From assembly GCA_001460835.1 (NCBI GenBank), contig CYKH01002220.1:63969-127968 (forward strand): a stretch of DNA of 64,000 bases, in the 5' to 3' direction. Below the pieces are notes generated by a model that was not told where the DNA came from, ran no database searches, and saw only the letters and a list, made by a program, of their open reading frames with translations. The stretch is from Bodo saltans. Taxonomy: Eukaryota > Euglenozoa > Kinetoplastea > Eubodonida > Bodonidae. Shown here piece by piece: positions 11,701 through 18,285 of the stretch. Made by a program: the position numbers and the translations under genes. Position 1 is the stretch's first letter. The number at the start of each line of letters is the position of its first letter.

Positions 11701-13009
11701 CGTTGATGATCGCGCCTGGACGCCGGAACTTGTTCAGCTGTGTAAATACGATCGCTCTCGCAACGACACCCTCTTCTTGCCCGTTCCAGTGTTTCTACGA
11801 AACTTTGTCAGCGTCCAGAAATGCCACGCCAACTCTGGTGAACCGACGATGTTCCCAGGTGAGTGGGACGCCAGGACGTGTGGTGGCAACCCCAATGCCA
11901 CTGGGTTCCGTAACAATCCAATCTACATCCTTGAGAACCGTGGCTCGCGTCCCACCCAAGTGGTACTTGAACTGCGCCACAAGACGCCAATGCAGGCCGG
12001 GTCGATTGCGCTTAGCGATGACGACGATGACGCCGTCCGCAAGCGTCGTCGAGTACGCGAAGAGAAGGAGGAGGATGGTGCTCGTTCGTATCCGCAAACC
12101 GGCATCATGGTGGTGCAAGCAACGACCCCATTCACCATCCCAACCGAACTCATCGCGTGGAATGCGTTCAAGTCAATTCACAAGAGTATGGTGCTGGATT
12201 CTCGAGAGCTCTCGTTCTCGTTCTACGCGCCCCCGACCACCACTTGCTTTGTCATTCCCTACACGCTCCGACGAGGCGTGACGGGAATGTTTGACATCGC
12301 CATGTACCCCTTCCAAGGGCTGTTCAGCTTTTCCCCGCTCAACACGGCTGTGATCATGCAGAAGCCCCTTGAAGCCGAATTTGATGTCCCCGCCGTGATG
12401 GATGGTGAGGGAGTGCGCCTTGACTTCTTGTGCGACGACACCTCTGAGCTCCACCTCATTGTCCAGCAGACAATGCCTTACGATGCAGGAAAGAGCGGCG
12501 ATCTTCACGCGGCAAATGTCCTTCAGATGACTCTGTACGATGCGAATAACGCAAAAATGATGTCGACGGGCGAGCCATCGGACTACCGCGAGCAAGTGAT
12601 TATCACACGACAAGTTGCGCCTGGACGATACGCGTTGTTGTTCTTGTCCACGAAAGGACAACCACCAATGTTTCCTGTGAGAGTGCAGATATTCGCCTCA
12701 AGGAAAGCCAATCTTCGTTGGACACCACTTCCTGCCAATGCCAAGCCGCTGGTGCAATCTCGTTTCCCGATGCTGCCAAAGAGTGCCCCTGTGAAAAAAG
12801 AAGGACCAGAGTATGATGATCGCGTGGATGGACCACGCCGTGGATCGGCACAGGTGAATTGGGAACACGGTGAAGTTCAAATTCACGACGAAAGAGTCAG
12901 GAAACCAAAGCAATTCAGCGAATTACCGGTTCTGGCATCAAAGCCGAAGCCGCCACCAAAGAAGGTGTACGCGTTCGGAACGAGCTCACCACGAAAGAAC
13001 GTTTTTTGA
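2726..13009 (+). CDS. giant calpain-like protein, three dead calpain modules and 23 repeats
   Basis: 3427 residues. Calpain-like protease modules (domain II) lie at about residues 30-400, 640-1000 and 2755-3100. Each is followed by a domain III-like beta region (about 430-590, 1090-1205, 3170-3340). Residues ~1210-2745 are 23 tandem helical repeats. The calpain Cys position is kept in modules 1 and 2 (EQGDHFECFML) but the usual GDCW context is altered, and module 3 has no Cys there (AGFLAPFLAAM). The catalytic His/Asn regions are also changed (DEQTYGI in place of a GHAY-type motif), so protease activity is unlikely. Kinetoplastids carry families of such calpain-like cytoskeletal proteins attached to subpellicular microtubules or the flagellum; a structural role is inferred. 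An acidic linker (DDDDDDEDE, ~4505-4530) separates modules 1 and 2. The start follows a suitable splice acceptor. Confidence 0.93.
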   Translation: MSDVPDSSTVFVDEEFRANNNVAEAEKWARIGELYPQGTNLTTLLPDKFSRDQFEQGDHFECFMLTAYSVLINHPDTIRNCFLTKNPRQDGRYRFQFFRFDKWEAVEIDDTFPLVEGDTVFIRSPTKHWWPLLLEKAYAKFYSGYAQIEGCTLQEALHDISGNPVMNVPLEAKLAAAAGAQVNDGAYWLDLTKKIRTGQLGVTALTKRDSAEQFGMRDEQTYGIQEVVSLNGGMELVNLLVHLYSPFEEDQYTGPMKEDDKLWTPALKAQFDPSRKNSIFLPILEFLRIFGSLQVAYLKMVDNTEAVAFPDAWVANSTAGGNPTLVSWRNNPMYLVRNTSDTPATIIAQIRQEDQRAGHDPENDQLRYQQCGLVLSQATFKGEEPIATRYVCGNNHKSVHKGLFLNSREVANSITVPPKSLCYLVPTGMQRTPGKFVLGVFFLKGSGDKAKVAIERAKLDNMAWDSPAMDELDLHPKSKDRVDFYVDAATDIHILLTQRKPFALKSGGDNMTEDFCGMYLYNDTDKKIAGVAAATNFRETSLIHTVPSSGRYALSVTCPKGSGEVPITVTIVGSPQSRVRIVDPPADAKDLAGDDDDDDEDEVSDLIDYVPRTYPDPPTTVPPDSDTPFEDRQFYMDNKDVTDHKWIHITDLYPSGKRQPLLPQQFKSDQFEQGDHFECFMLTALSTLVRHPNVIRNCFVTQEVRRDGRYIFRFFRYGQWHFVEIDDRIPVVENNQTVFIRSPTEHWWPLLLEKAHAKFYNRYANVEGCTLQEALHDLAGKPVLNIPFDEKLALAAGFDISDPNFWLDLGDKLDTVACTALTRRDLAEPLGMRDEQTYGISGIVRSNHREEATLDSLLIRLYCPFVEDKYTGPMNEDDTMWTGSMLETHQPQKSDIIMPVSEFARVFASMQMCQIRDVVQPCYSFHSKWDETCSGGNPIFTSWKTNPQYIVENKSDEPIQMAFIVRQPDQRATIHVKNQEPQYIQCGIVMVQSNYKQPFPTHLMTSNNHRSVHKGLFLNSREVSNLVTVPPKSLCYLVPSPLQRGAQGRFMLSYQFLFLGDDQHVTVRRHKSAMAIDKPAIDELELVPRSKDRVDFEVDCAGEVHVLMSQLKPHQMKSGGDSMTEDYCGLYMYNDKNKKITGVAAATNYRDTGVVYQVPAKGRYALSVTCPKGAGKIPLRVTVVAIAAAHVRIVDPPDDAEEFMEVDLSFLDQEPEGVPIEVLNLDDDEKFESMLKQLKLYYKSADANKTQISKLEREMNLWVHILAKRYIANERSKFLNVPNGYTLATFNPMLDDDETFTKMEVSRFELKKNPRNATKVVTVERNLNSRALEIANENSNPDRGWIGKDVRGVPIDLLPLEDHAELKELEKKLRSARRGQTNKAEVEELEQSVRETIEEIADSYISHHRRALNQDAYGVPIKKLPIEDDQQFRDLEIQRYRLVKQDPKKNERGIKELEAKLNNRSLELADSEAAKDRTNVLDAEYHGIAVGQLNLAGDAAYMDLQRKRMALVRSGGDEAKIRELENKMRRRAEELALGENEKDRYGIIGKNIDGAATDKLDLSNDALFLAAEARRARLKRSGGSAAEIQQAENDMRSRAQQIVKQRMTGDRGYLAPQPEGVPIALLPLDTDAEFCRLEAERFALKSDPKKNAAKIQAQEEELNGRARILAREYKQRGRSNLRSTYLGIPLDDLPLDTDEDMRELESEKRNLGSQHPDTVKEIDDAMHERALVLAQAMHAEERKIHDQEPDGVPIDDLKLNDNKAFIDVENQARRLRKDPKKNAAKVKDLEADLNRMLKAASRTAIEADREFLDPEPRGIPLNQLPFEGDAKFKQLERERRQRRKKSGSTSAPDVIRLEDEMNERIMELADEYISNDRGYLPNELEGVPTGDVPVGSDDAFRALEVERSKLKANKGSSKAIQDSEGKLVTRGKALALEMLARERNDFNPQPAGVSLATVLPIAHQDKQFRSLENQRRKKRREKNEDAWSDLTGEAGTRIEELAREAIKGERKQYLNKEYEGVPTAELPLDRDEQFRDLEAERFEEIKKPKPDTRRVVDAEKKIHARANEIAKQYLESDLDSFLEPEPRGVLLSELPLDGDKGFLEMKRERARLKSQDASKNGTKIAELQQKMNARCDTLAFDALKKDRPKFIENEPRGVPLEYLGIDNDPHFVELERKRWRMKRKGSTKSPEFQEIEDELGDYIDEMAEEYIRKEREFLDSNPDGVPLEFLAIDDDATFKALEKERRPLLLPEEASKSRKKAQDLEQKMSDLAVKRARQHVQKDRAYMEPEPEGIPLADLPVDTDKEVYEGERKRQQLKRDAALNATGISDTEDAVNDRLVELAMRLYEKDRAYLDPEPEEVPLSNLPLNTDEEFRKSEIARRKCKANGDDKRAKDLEGKLNQRAHVLAKEWLANDRGYLDPEPEGVLLEYLPLHIDSKFREMEKQRAKMRKAGGNGVADIEDNLNDRAHFLAKELIAKERARILKPEYLSVPREYLPFDANKEFRDVEKRRRAAERKKKDAEQDRLLQNDMNDFAGELAEQYLIEEREFLTPEPEGVPLKDIGLDEDNLFKRMELDRRKRRHEPNAAEDDRIGEIEGKMSNRAHELARQLILGDRAFLNPEPHGVQLEYLPLDTDGKFQKLENERRQEKRKPDASPMEMKELEDAMNDRAHELAKEFLAREREYLDKEPEGVPVDQLKLHLDKPFRTMELERRKLRKDPAKNEKKILEFEDRLNERARQLAREQRGYQDDDFHARNIKAGDRWVRISQLYPEGQNDKLLPDRPSGADVESAPEGAGFLAPFLAAMTRNFPLFHAMVETKVPNKREPFVFHFHHPTNGRTKIEIDDRVPVGKDGEPKYTRAPNRHWFPILIEKAYAKFRGGYRSLDHVTPHEVLRDLTGKPVTHIPLEKKLARAAGADPTQPKFWRGLRDDIAKGDIVTAMSIWEAPDGIHKQSSYAIMAVVDTIEGSTDPNDIFVRLHNSYRYAPYYSGPMHVDDRAWTPELVQLCKYDRSRNDTLFLPVPVFLRNFVSVQKCHANSGEPTMFPGEWDARTCGGNPNATGFRNNPIYILENRGSRPTQVVLELRHKTPMQAGSIALSDDDDDAVRKRRRVREEKEEDGARSYPQTGIMVVQATTPFTIPTELIAWNAFKSIHKSMVLDSRELSFSFYAPPTTTCFVIPYTLRRGVTGMFDIAMYPFQGLFSFSPLNTAVIMQKPLEAEFDVPAVMDGEGVRLDFLCDDTSELHLIVQQTMPYDAGKSGDLHAANVLQMTLYDANNAKMMSTGEPSDYREQVIITRQVAPGRYALLFLSTKGQPPMFPVRVQIFASRKANLRWTPLPANAKPLVQSRFPMLPKSAPVKKEGPEYDDRVDGPRRGSAQVNWEHGEVQIHDERVRKPKQFSELPVLASKPKPPPKKVYAFGTSSPRKNVF
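6355..10960 (+). repeat. 23 tandem ~68-residue coding repeats in the calpain-like gene
   Basis: The repeat unit has the pattern [E/N]PEGVPLxxLPLDxDxxF, then LExERxxLKxxP and a Glu/Arg-rich helix ending RAxELAxEx, then DRxYLDP. Twenty-three copies can be counted by the GVP-LPLD block. They are divergent at the DNA level, so the array is old and not a recent expansion. The composition predicts a long charged helical rod. Confidence 0.9.
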
Positions 13010-13658
13010 TTGGTGACTCATTTTTTATTTTTCCCGTAGCATAGGACAACGCTGTTGGCATCAAAAACGAGAAAGAAAATAAAAGAAATGCTGGGAGAAT
13101 CACGCCAAAGGGAATAATAGGAAGTAAATTGCGCGACACACTACAAAAAGAGTTTGTGAATGAAGTTAACACACAACGAAAAAAATGCGATGTACGAACC
13201 CCACCACGAATCAAAAACAAAATCAATTCGCAACATGTGCTTTCTCGTGGTAACCCCTTTCCCAAATCACTCTCTCTCCCTCATTCATTTTTTCTCAGAT
13301 GCTGAATTCAACTTCCACACAAAAACACACACGCCGCTCTGTACTACCCGCAACTTCCCCCCTTCCCTACACTCCCGCTCTCTTCATCCTGCTACCACAG
13401 TCTGTTTTATGATTTCTACGTCAACCAACCAATGACCACCAAGGTTTGAAGGGAACATATCTGAACGCACTTTCTTTTCCACCAACGACAACACGAACGA
13501 AAAGCCTGATACATTTATCATCTTTGACCTGAAGTTATCACATTCTTTGTATACTTTGTTTGTTTTGTCCCAACCAACACCAACAAGCTTGAAGCGCAGC
13601 AAAGGGAAGACCGACAAAACTCGGAACGTAGAAAAGAAAAGAATAAACAGAAGAAGCC
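13010..13658 (+). other. intergenic spacer
   Basis: A T/C- and A-rich spacer with no supported gene. Several short pyrimidine tracts (for example around 13255-13300 and 13556-13590) could serve trans-splicing of the downstream RSP3 transcript. Confidence 0.45.
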
Positions 13659-13748
13659 ATGGCATCCAAAGCTGCAGAGTCCAAGTCGTCCACGGCGTAC
13701 TGTAAGGTCGTCGGTGGAGTCTCCTACCCACGTAGGGTCGGAGTTATG

Positions 13749-13809
13749 GCGCTGGGGCGACCACCGAGCAGGTTTGCACACTCGCCGTTGTAGTACGTAC
13801 TGGCAGCGC
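13749..13809. repeat. inverted repeat GCGCTG/CAGCGC bounding candidate inverted segment A
   Basis: The arms are 13749-13754 and 13804-13809, enclosing 49 bases. In the given orientation the segment carries the in-frame TAG at 13791. Reverse-complemented it reads stop-free in the RSP3 frame (PVRTTTASVQTCSVVAP) and joins cleanly to the following codons. Confidence 0.5.
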
Positions 13810-13845
13810 AGCAGGCACCGTTGTGGATGCGACGGGTTCAGTACA

Positions 13846-13998
13846 GCTACAGTTGAGTTAGGCTCAACTTGGCGCGTCTCGCACTCCGGCGGCTGGCTTT
13901 CTTCGTCCGGGAGGCAGTCAGCGTTCCCTTGCCATTGGCACTCCGACGACCGGACTGCTTCGCATCGTGATGGGGTCTACGTCACCTCCCTGCGTAGC
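13846..13998. repeat. inverted repeat GCTAC/GTAGC bounding candidate inverted segment B
   Basis: The arms are 13846-13850 and 13994-13998, enclosing 143 bases. The reverse complement in the RSP3 frame gives a basic stretch (TKKASRRSARRAKLSLTQL) like the Arg/Lys-rich helix upstream of HxDIQTE in other RSP3 proteins. A nested hairpin, CTACG (13977-13981) and CGTAG (13993-13997) around an 11-base loop, must keep its given orientation for the frame to stay open. The TAG at 13995 lies in an arm and persists. Confidence 0.45.
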
Positions 13999-14330
13999 AC
14001 ATGGATATTCAGACGGAGCAGTACCTCGAAGAGCTCACCGACGCCATTGAGGAGGTCACTCAGGAGACCCAAACCGACCCCATGCAGCTGGCGGGAGGGT
14101 GGGGACACATGCAGGGCAAATTCCAACCCCGTGATGCAGAAACTCAAATTCAAGACGGTGATCTCTTCCACTTCGACACGGAGGTTGACCCGATCCTCGA
14201 TGTGATGGTTGGCAAGACGCTCGAGCAAGCGATGCTGGAGGTGATGCAAGAGGAGGAGATTGAGTTGCTCCGCCAACAACAGTTAGAATTCGAGCAGCGC
14301 CGGAAGGAAGAAATCCTGGAGGCCGTCGCA

Positions 14331-14402
14331 AACCTCCGACGCCTCTTCGCGTTCAAGCTCCTCTTCCTCGCGGCTTTCTTCGTTCTTCACCGAGCATAGG
14401 TT
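14331..14402. repeat. inverted repeat AACCT/AGGTT bounding inverted segment C
   Basis: The arms are 14331-14335 and 14398-14402 and the inner segment is 14336-14397 (62 bases). The + strand reads a hydrophobic run ending in TAG. The - strand reads NEESREEEELEREEASE, the Glu-rich helix expected at this point of RSP3. With the segment inverted, the frame runs uninterrupted into EVAEKETREKLRARQFAKAYL-type sequence. Confidence 0.75.
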
Positions 14403-14663
14403 GCCGAGAAGGAAACGCGAGAGAAGCTGCGCGCTCGCCAGTTCGCCAAGGCGTACTTGACCAACCTGGAAAACCGTGTATTCTCCCGCCTGCAAGACGA
14501 AGGCTGGTTCCGCGACAACGTTGCTCACGAGGTTGAGCTCGAGTTCTATCCTTGGTTGATGCAACAAGTGGACAAGGAGCTTGATCGCAACCGCAAGGCT
14601 CGCGCTCTCACCGACGAGCTTATTCGCCGCGCGGTTGAGCAGACACTTGAGGGCACTGCTTAG

Positions 14664-15105
14664 GAGTGTGCAGGAGAAATACAAAACAAACAAACACCAT
14701 TGTTCAATCCAAGAATCATCAAAATCCTATTTTCGTGCACCCCCTTCGTTTTTCACCTCACCCTCACATGATGAAGTGTATGAGAGGTTTTGGACATCTG
14801 TTTGTTCAGTGTAGCTTTGGGGTCGAGCCAAGAAAACAAAATATCAGTGTCGCACATCTCTCTGTTATGTGCCGTCCTGCGTGTAGATAGCCCCCTTGCA
14901 CAATTGAGAAAGAAATCCAACAACCAAAATGTTTGTAGCTACAACTCAAGAAAACATGGATGATTCTATTTTCGGCGCGCTTCTCAAAAATGAACTTTGG
15001 ATACATTCCCCCTTTTGTTGTGCCCGTCTCTCTCTCTCATCGTAAGAACAAAAGAAAGAATAGTCAAGAACTAAGATCGAACGAATTCCTTCATCGCCAT
15101 ACAAT
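14664..15105 (+). other. intergenic spacer
   Basis: No gene is supported here. It holds the presumed RSP3 3' UTR and the VPS18 5' UTR; the clear pyrimidine tract is listed separately. Confidence 0.5.
15006..15046 (+). promoter_or_regulatory. putative polypyrimidine tract and trans-splice acceptor for VPS18
   Basis: A stretch of about 35 bases rich in C and T, including a TCTCTCTCTC run, ends at AG 15045-15046, 60 bases before the VPS18 ATG. Confidence 0.5.
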
Positions 15106-18100
15106 ATGGAATACGACGACGACGACACTCTTCTCGAAAACAACGATGACCACTTCCTCCGAGAGGAGACCGTGCCGAAGTTTGAAATGCTGAACGTTGC
15201 TCACGAGATGGAGGAGGGGATTTTATGCTTGGACATCCAAAATGACGTCACAGCGATATTAGGTATCAGAGGGACTGTCATTATTCGTGATGCAGAGGGG
15301 TCAAGCAATATTCGCACAACAATCAAGCAGCCGTACAAGATATTCTTGCATCCATCAGGAACGCACTGCTTTGCCTCGTCGCTGGATGGCACCCTTCATT
15401 ATTACAACGTGTACACAAAGAAGGCTCAAGCACACTTTCAATTGCAAGCTGGTCGTCAAGAGCCCGGCGCAGCACCCGTGTCAGCGATTAATGTTGCTGA
15501 ATCTGTTTTGTGGAGCCACAAAGCTGATGGAAAATCTACAGGAACAACGCTGCTCGGAACAAAGTTGGGTGGTAGCGTTTTTGAAGTGAAGATGGACTAC
15601 GCGAATGTGGAATGCGCCGCGTCAGTGTGCCGCCAGATCGTTCAGATTCCGCGAGGGGCCTCATCTGCCATCACTGGCATCGACTCCACTACAGTAGAGG
15701 GCCGCACGGTGGTGTTCTTAACCACGCCAACGCGCTTTTACAAAGTGGAGGGCACTGGGGATGCCAAGCGCGTTCTTGTTGACAACGCGAAGCAGCTTGA
15801 TACCGAGGAGCTTCCAGCGACACTTGACAATCCTGCTCGAGGATCGTTGTCGCTCTTCCGTTCCACCATTGACGGTCAGGCGCAATCTTACGCCTGGGCG
15901 AACTCAATGGGCATCGCACACGGGCTCTTTGCTCACAGACGCGTCAACGACGGGGAGGAGGAAGAAGAACTCGAGGACACTACGCTGAACCACTCTCTCC
16001 TTGCACTGCATCGAAAAGCAACCGCAGGGTCTTCCACCGCATCGGGAGGTAAACACGGATTGCCAGATAAGCCCCCGTCGGAGGTGTTGCTCACTGCGTT
16101 TCATATGATTCTTCTCTATGAGGAGAGGTTTATCGTCCTTGGCCACCCTGCCGGTGTCACTTGGAAACCCGCGAACGAGACCGAGCTGCAAGAGTACGAA
16201 ATTGCGGAGCGCATTAAGTTTGACCCGTTCCGTTACCGAAAGCAGAAGAAGCTGTTAGGCGTGCTGCGTGATGTTGCTCAGCGCCGTATTTACATCTACA
16301 ACTCCCAGTCAGTGTGGGAATTGTTCATGGAATTTGAACACTTCACGCAGTGGCGTTTGTTCCTCGAGCGGGCTATCGACCCTCACGAGGAGCTGCTTCT
16401 GCGTCGGCGGTTCTACCACGCTGCATATCTCTTGACACGCAACGATCCCCAGCGTAGCGATTTGGTCCAATACTCGCGAGGTTTGTTCTACATGGAGTTG
16501 AAAAACCCGAAAATGGCGACTACTGTTCTTGCGCAGTGCAACCGCTTTGAGGATATCTACACGGTGTTATCGCAGCAGAAATCAACCATGACCCTCAGAA
16601 TGTTCCTAGAGAAGCGTTACCACCTTCTTGTCAATTATCGAAAGTCAAAACGGTCTATGCAGTCTCAGATTGCAACGCTCGCAATGCACTTGGTGCAACT
16701 GAAGCTCGAGTACATTTGCAAGTGTGAAGGCGATGAAAAGAAGATCCAGGCAGCGGTGCAGGATTTGGACTCATTCCTCAGCAAAGCGATTACAAAGAAT
16801 GCTGACATCTTTGAGGACAAGCCATTCTACCAAATGGTCGCAAAGGCACTTTCATGTCAAGGGCGTATTCCCACCATGCTGCACTTCGCTGAACTGCTTC
16901 ATCGAGTGCACTACACGGTGAGCTTCTACCTGAGTCAACAAGAGTACGCAAAGGCATGTGATGTGCTGTTAAAATACTGCACCAAGGATGAAAGCTACGC
17001 AGAGGCTTGGTATGACTTCTGCCCCATTATTATCGTCAACTGCCCAGTGAAGCTGATTACTGGTCTGCTCCGTGCCGTGGTCAAGAACCCAGACGGCTAT
17101 CAATACCACATGTTAGAAATTGAGCGGCTCATTCCTGCGTTCATCCGTTACCACCCAAAGCTTAACGAAGTCCCTAACAATACGGAACATCAGGTCATTG
17201 TGTTCCTTGAGCGCTGCATCGAGAAGTTGAATTGTGATTCCACTGTTGTCCACAACTACTATATCTCCTTACTTGCTCAATACGACCCTGACCGTCTTGC
17301 TGATTTGTTCGCCGCTGAAGACACTTCTGGTCAGTTTTACACCACTGAGTATGCTCTCCGACGATGTCTGGAACTTCACCGGTTCCAGCAGTGCATCCCG
17401 CTCTACCGCATGCTCGGCCTGTACGAGGATGCCATTTGCATCGCAATGGAGTGCTCTCGCCCCGAACCTTCTGGTAGGTGGGCAGGCCTGACGACTGCAA
17501 AACAGATTCTGGAGGAACACAAAGGAGACATGGATTATGTGTCCAAGAAGAAACTGTGGACAATGGTTGCCCAGCGAGTGATTGATCAAATCGGTACTCG
17601 CCAAGCACTTTCTATCGTGGAGGAGTCAAAAGGTATTCTCAAGCTGGAGGACGTGTTGACGAAGATCAATGATAGCACTGTGATTCAAAATTTCAAGGAG
17701 GCGGTGTGTAAAAGTTTAGATGAGTACACGTCTGCCATCGCCGATCTGAATGCTCAGCAGCGTGAAGCGTTTCAGTTATCCGAGGGCGTAAAGAGGGAGA
17801 TTCGCGACCTCAAAAATAGGTACGGCTACATCACCACAAAGCAAAAGTGCTACCTTTGTCAAAAGGGTTTGTTGCACGGTGGTTCCCCATTCCTGGTGTA
17901 TCCCAGCTGCCGCCACGTTTTCCACGAGGCATGCGTCGTCGATCGCCTTCAAGCGCTAGGTGGTCTTCCGATACTCAGAGCGACCAAAGGGTTGCCCCTT
18001 GGATACTTAGACGACGTGTACTCACTCGAAGACTTGGCTCAGGCGGAATGTGTGTTCTGTGGTGAGTGCGCTGTGCTGGAAATCACGAAGGATTTCTATG

Positions 18101-18135
18101 AAGAGGGTGTTGACATGTCATGGAGCACCGACTAA
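15106..18135 (+). CDS. VPS18: VPS18 (Pep3), HOPS/CORVET core subunit
   Basis: 1009 residues, the usual length for VPS18. The N-terminal third is a Pep3/Vps18-type beta-propeller, with the pattern LGIRGTVIIRD...IRTTIKQPYKIFLHPSGTHCFASS. The middle is an alpha-solenoid of clathrin-heavy-chain-like repeats, including FLEKRYHLLVNYRKSKRSMQ and YDPDRLADLF-type helices. The C-terminus carries a RING-like zinc site starting CYLCQKGLL (~17848), with PSCRHVFHEACVV and a final CVFCGEC (~18050). VPS18 is a scaffold of the HOPS and CORVET tethering complexes acting in endosome-lysosome fusion. The acidic N-terminus (MEYDDDD) and the clean upstream splice signal support this start. Confidence 0.9.
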   Translation: MEYDDDDTLLENNDDHFLREETVPKFEMLNVAHEMEEGILCLDIQNDVTAILGIRGTVIIRDAEGSSNIRTTIKQPYKIFLHPSGTHCFASSLDGTLHYYNVYTKKAQAHFQLQAGRQEPGAAPVSAINVAESVLWSHKADGKSTGTTLLGTKLGGSVFEVKMDYANVECAASVCRQIVQIPRGASSAITGIDSTTVEGRTVVFLTTPTRFYKVEGTGDAKRVLVDNAKQLDTEELPATLDNPARGSLSLFRSTIDGQAQSYAWANSMGIAHGLFAHRRVNDGEEEEELEDTTLNHSLLALHRKATAGSSTASGGKHGLPDKPPSEVLLTAFHMILLYEERFIVLGHPAGVTWKPANETELQEYEIAERIKFDPFRYRKQKKLLGVLRDVAQRRIYIYNSQSVWELFMEFEHFTQWRLFLERAIDPHEELLLRRRFYHAAYLLTRNDPQRSDLVQYSRGLFYMELKNPKMATTVLAQCNRFEDIYTVLSQQKSTMTLRMFLEKRYHLLVNYRKSKRSMQSQIATLAMHLVQLKLEYICKCEGDEKKIQAAVQDLDSFLSKAITKNADIFEDKPFYQMVAKALSCQGRIPTMLHFAELLHRVHYTVSFYLSQQEYAKACDVLLKYCTKDESYAEAWYDFCPIIIVNCPVKLITGLLRAVVKNPDGYQYHMLEIERLIPAFIRYHPKLNEVPNNTEHQVIVFLERCIEKLNCDSTVVHNYYISLLAQYDPDRLADLFAAEDTSGQFYTTEYALRRCLELHRFQQCIPLYRMLGLYEDAICIAMECSRPEPSGRWAGLTTAKQILEEHKGDMDYVSKKKLWTMVAQRVIDQIGTRQALSIVEESKGILKLEDVLTKINDSTVIQNFKEAVCKSLDEYTSAIADLNAQQREAFQLSEGVKREIRDLKNRYGYITTKQKCYLCQKGLLHGGSPFLVYPSCRHVFHEACVVDRLQALGGLPILRATKGLPLGYLDDVYSLEDLAQAECVFCGECAVLEITKDFYEEGVDMSWSTD

Positions 18136-18285
18136 GAAGAGCGAAATGTCGTTTGTTGCAGCAATTTTTGAAGGACGACACATTCGAAGGCATGGAGAGT
18201 ACGTGTGAAATTTTTATCGACAAAACCGCGCTTCGTTTCTTTTAACCTCAAACGTCATGGACAATTTTTTTCTTTTTGCACTCTT

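Larger units (their letters stand above)
13659..14663 (+). pseudogene. RSP3: radial spoke protein 3, scrambled by apparent microinversions
   Basis: The core is unmistakable RSP3: HMDIQTEQYLEELTD (from 13998), ETQTDPMQL, AETQIQDGDLFHFDTEVDP and LDVMVGKTLEQAMLEVMQEE. These are followed by the C-terminal block FAKAYLTNLENRVFSRL and EVELEFYPWLMQQVDKEL (to 14663). RSP3 dimers anchor radial spokes to axonemal doublets and act as an AKAP-like scaffold. The ATG at 13659, the core and the C-terminus share one frame. As written there are in-frame stops at 13791, 13854, 13968, 13995 and 14397. The stop-containing stretches lie in segments flanked by short inverted repeats; reading those segments on the opposite strand removes four of the five stops. 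The TAG at 13995, just before HMDIQ, remains. As it stands the DNA cannot encode full-length RSP3. It could be a pseudogene, a scrambled gene or a sequence artefact. Confidence 0.85.

Noticed and set aside
13735-13793. Alternative RSP3 inversion between ACGTA (13730) and TACGT (13794)
   Set aside because: It leaves a new in-frame TAA, unlike the GCGCTG/CAGCGC pair.
13662-13999. Single large RSP3 inversion between CCATG (13657) and CATGG (14000)
   Set aside because: It leaves several stops and removes the conserved His before MDIQTE.
13714-14205. 163-codon + strand frame over the RSP3 N-terminal region
   Set aside because: It is out of frame with the conserved RSP3 core, has no family resemblance, and overlaps DIQTE/QTD sequence that is clearly read in another frame.
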